This document shows, piece by piece, positions 5,755 through 6,328 of a DNA stretch of 6,328 nt. Source of the stretch: Vitreoscilla sp. (GTDB lineage Bacteria > Pseudomonadota > Gammaproteobacteria > Burkholderiales > Burkholderiaceae). The stretch covers positions 1-6,328 of the forward strand of contig JACMOG010000067.1 in the NCBI GenBank assembly GCA_014378125.1, in the 5' to 3' direction. The notes beneath the pieces are model-generated. The model worked only from the letters and a program-made list of their open reading frames with translations, was not told where the DNA came from and did not search any database. Numbering within the stretch: the first letter of the stretch is position 1; each line of letters opens with the position of its first letter. A program made the position numbers and the translations under genes.

Positions 5755-6328
5755 ATGACTGATTCGAGAATCATCGCGCGCTGCGTCCTGATGCTGTGCG
5801 GCATTGCTGCCTGCTCGGGGGCGATGGCCCAGGTGATGGCACCGTCGGCCGCCGCCTCCGGCGCCGCCGAACGGGCGCAGGAGGAGACCGACCGGACCAT
5901 GTACTGGATCCGCGTCCTCTCCGCCACTCCGGCGCCCAAGACGCCGGCCGCCCCCAAGCCCGTGGCGGCCGCGCCGGCAGCGGCGCCCGCACCGCAGGCC
6001 AAGGCGCCCGCGCCCGAACGCGTCAAGGTGGCCTCCGCCACGCCCGCGGCCACCGTGGTCGCGGCCAACACGGCCGACATCGCCAACGCCACGCCGGCGT
6101 CGGTCGTGGCCGCCGCGCCGGCCGCGATCGCGCCTTCGCTGGCCGCCGGCAACGGCAACGCCAGCGCGATGACCACGGCCGGCCTGGGCGCCGGCGTCTC
6201 GTCGGGCGGCGTCGCCGCCGGGCTCGCCCCCCCCCCCGCCACCCCCCCCCCGATCGACCCGCCCCCCGGGGAGGGGGGGGCGGCCCCGGGCCTGCTCATG
6301 GGCAAGTCGGCCGGACCGCCGGTCCCCC
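5755..6328 (+). CDS. Exported Ala/Pro-rich protein of unknown function, N-terminal part (runs off right edge)
   Basis: At least 191 codons are open from the ATG at 5755 to the window end with no stop. Residues 1-25 form a signal peptide: MTDSRIIARC, a hydrophobic VLMLCGIAAC, and a likely signal peptidase I site at AMA-Q. The IAAC at 17-20 also fits a lipobox, so a lipoprotein is possible. Residues 38-53 (AERAQEETDRTMYWIRVL) are the only ordinary-looking segment; after that the chain is a low-complexity Ala/Pro/Lys linker of the kind found in periplasm-spanning or cell-wall-associated proteins. No family was recognised. The ribosome site is weak (GAG about 10 nt upstream). Bases 6227-6290 hold runs of 11 C, 10 C and 8 G; the frame stays open through them, but the residues there are doubtful. 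Confidence 0.75.
   Translation, partial: MTDSRIIARCVLMLCGIAACSGAMAQVMAPSAAASGAAERAQEETDRTMYWIRVLSATPAPKTPAAPKPVAAAPAAAPAPQAKAPAPERVKVASATPAATVVAANTADIANATPASVVAAAPAAIAPSLAAGNGNASAMTTAGLGAGVSSGGVAAGLAPPPATPPPIDPPPGEGGAAPGLLMGKSAGPPVP

Noticed and set aside
5736..6305. Minus-strand open frame of 189 codons opposite the exported protein
   Set aside because: Ala/Gly low-complexity mirror of the Ala/Pro-rich linker; the plus frame has a signal peptide and a promoter.

Overview
The window is about 70% GC and reads as a chromosomal piece of a high-GC beta-proteobacterium, most likely Burkholderiales. The organism call is an inference from the protein style of TrpE (GDMMQVQVGQR), TrpG and LtaE and from -10 boxes of the TAAACT type. 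No phage, IS, CRISPR, tRNA or rRNA sequence was seen.

Layout, left to right: (1) the 5' end of ltaE (minus strand), running off the left edge, and trpG (minus) just upstream of it with an ATGA overlap; (2) a 364-bp divergent intergenic region with a promoter, a 15-codon Trp leader ORF and a set of hairpins in front of trpG; (3) a plus-strand TPR-repeat protein that stops where related TPR signalling proteins continue into an output domain; (4) convergent to it, a minus-strand lipoprotein with a transglutaminase-like domain plus TPRs; (5) trpE (minus); (6) a 595-bp divergent intergenic region with a second Trp-containing leader ORF, many alternative hairpins, a trpE promoter, a 16-bp perfect palindrome and a plus-strand promoter; (7) the start of an exported Ala/Pro-rich protein of unknown function, running off the right edge through a stretch of suspicious C and G homopolymers.

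The main observation is that the two subunits of anthranilate synthase (TrpE and TrpG), which are split into two transcription units about 2.9 kb apart, each appear to have their own Trp-codon leader peptide. The one for trpG reads MKQLSTILHTGHWRW and the one for trpE ends in AWVWRRRS. Both leader ATGs lie 0-3 nt from the predicted transcription start, so both would be translated from leaderless or almost leaderless mRNAs. Both are followed by GC-rich hairpins with mutually exclusive pairings. This looks like paired ribosome-mediated attenuators that would let the two halves of one enzyme respond to charged tRNA-Trp together. Neither leader has a clean U-tract terminator, so the output step (weak intrinsic terminator, Rho or translational control) is open.
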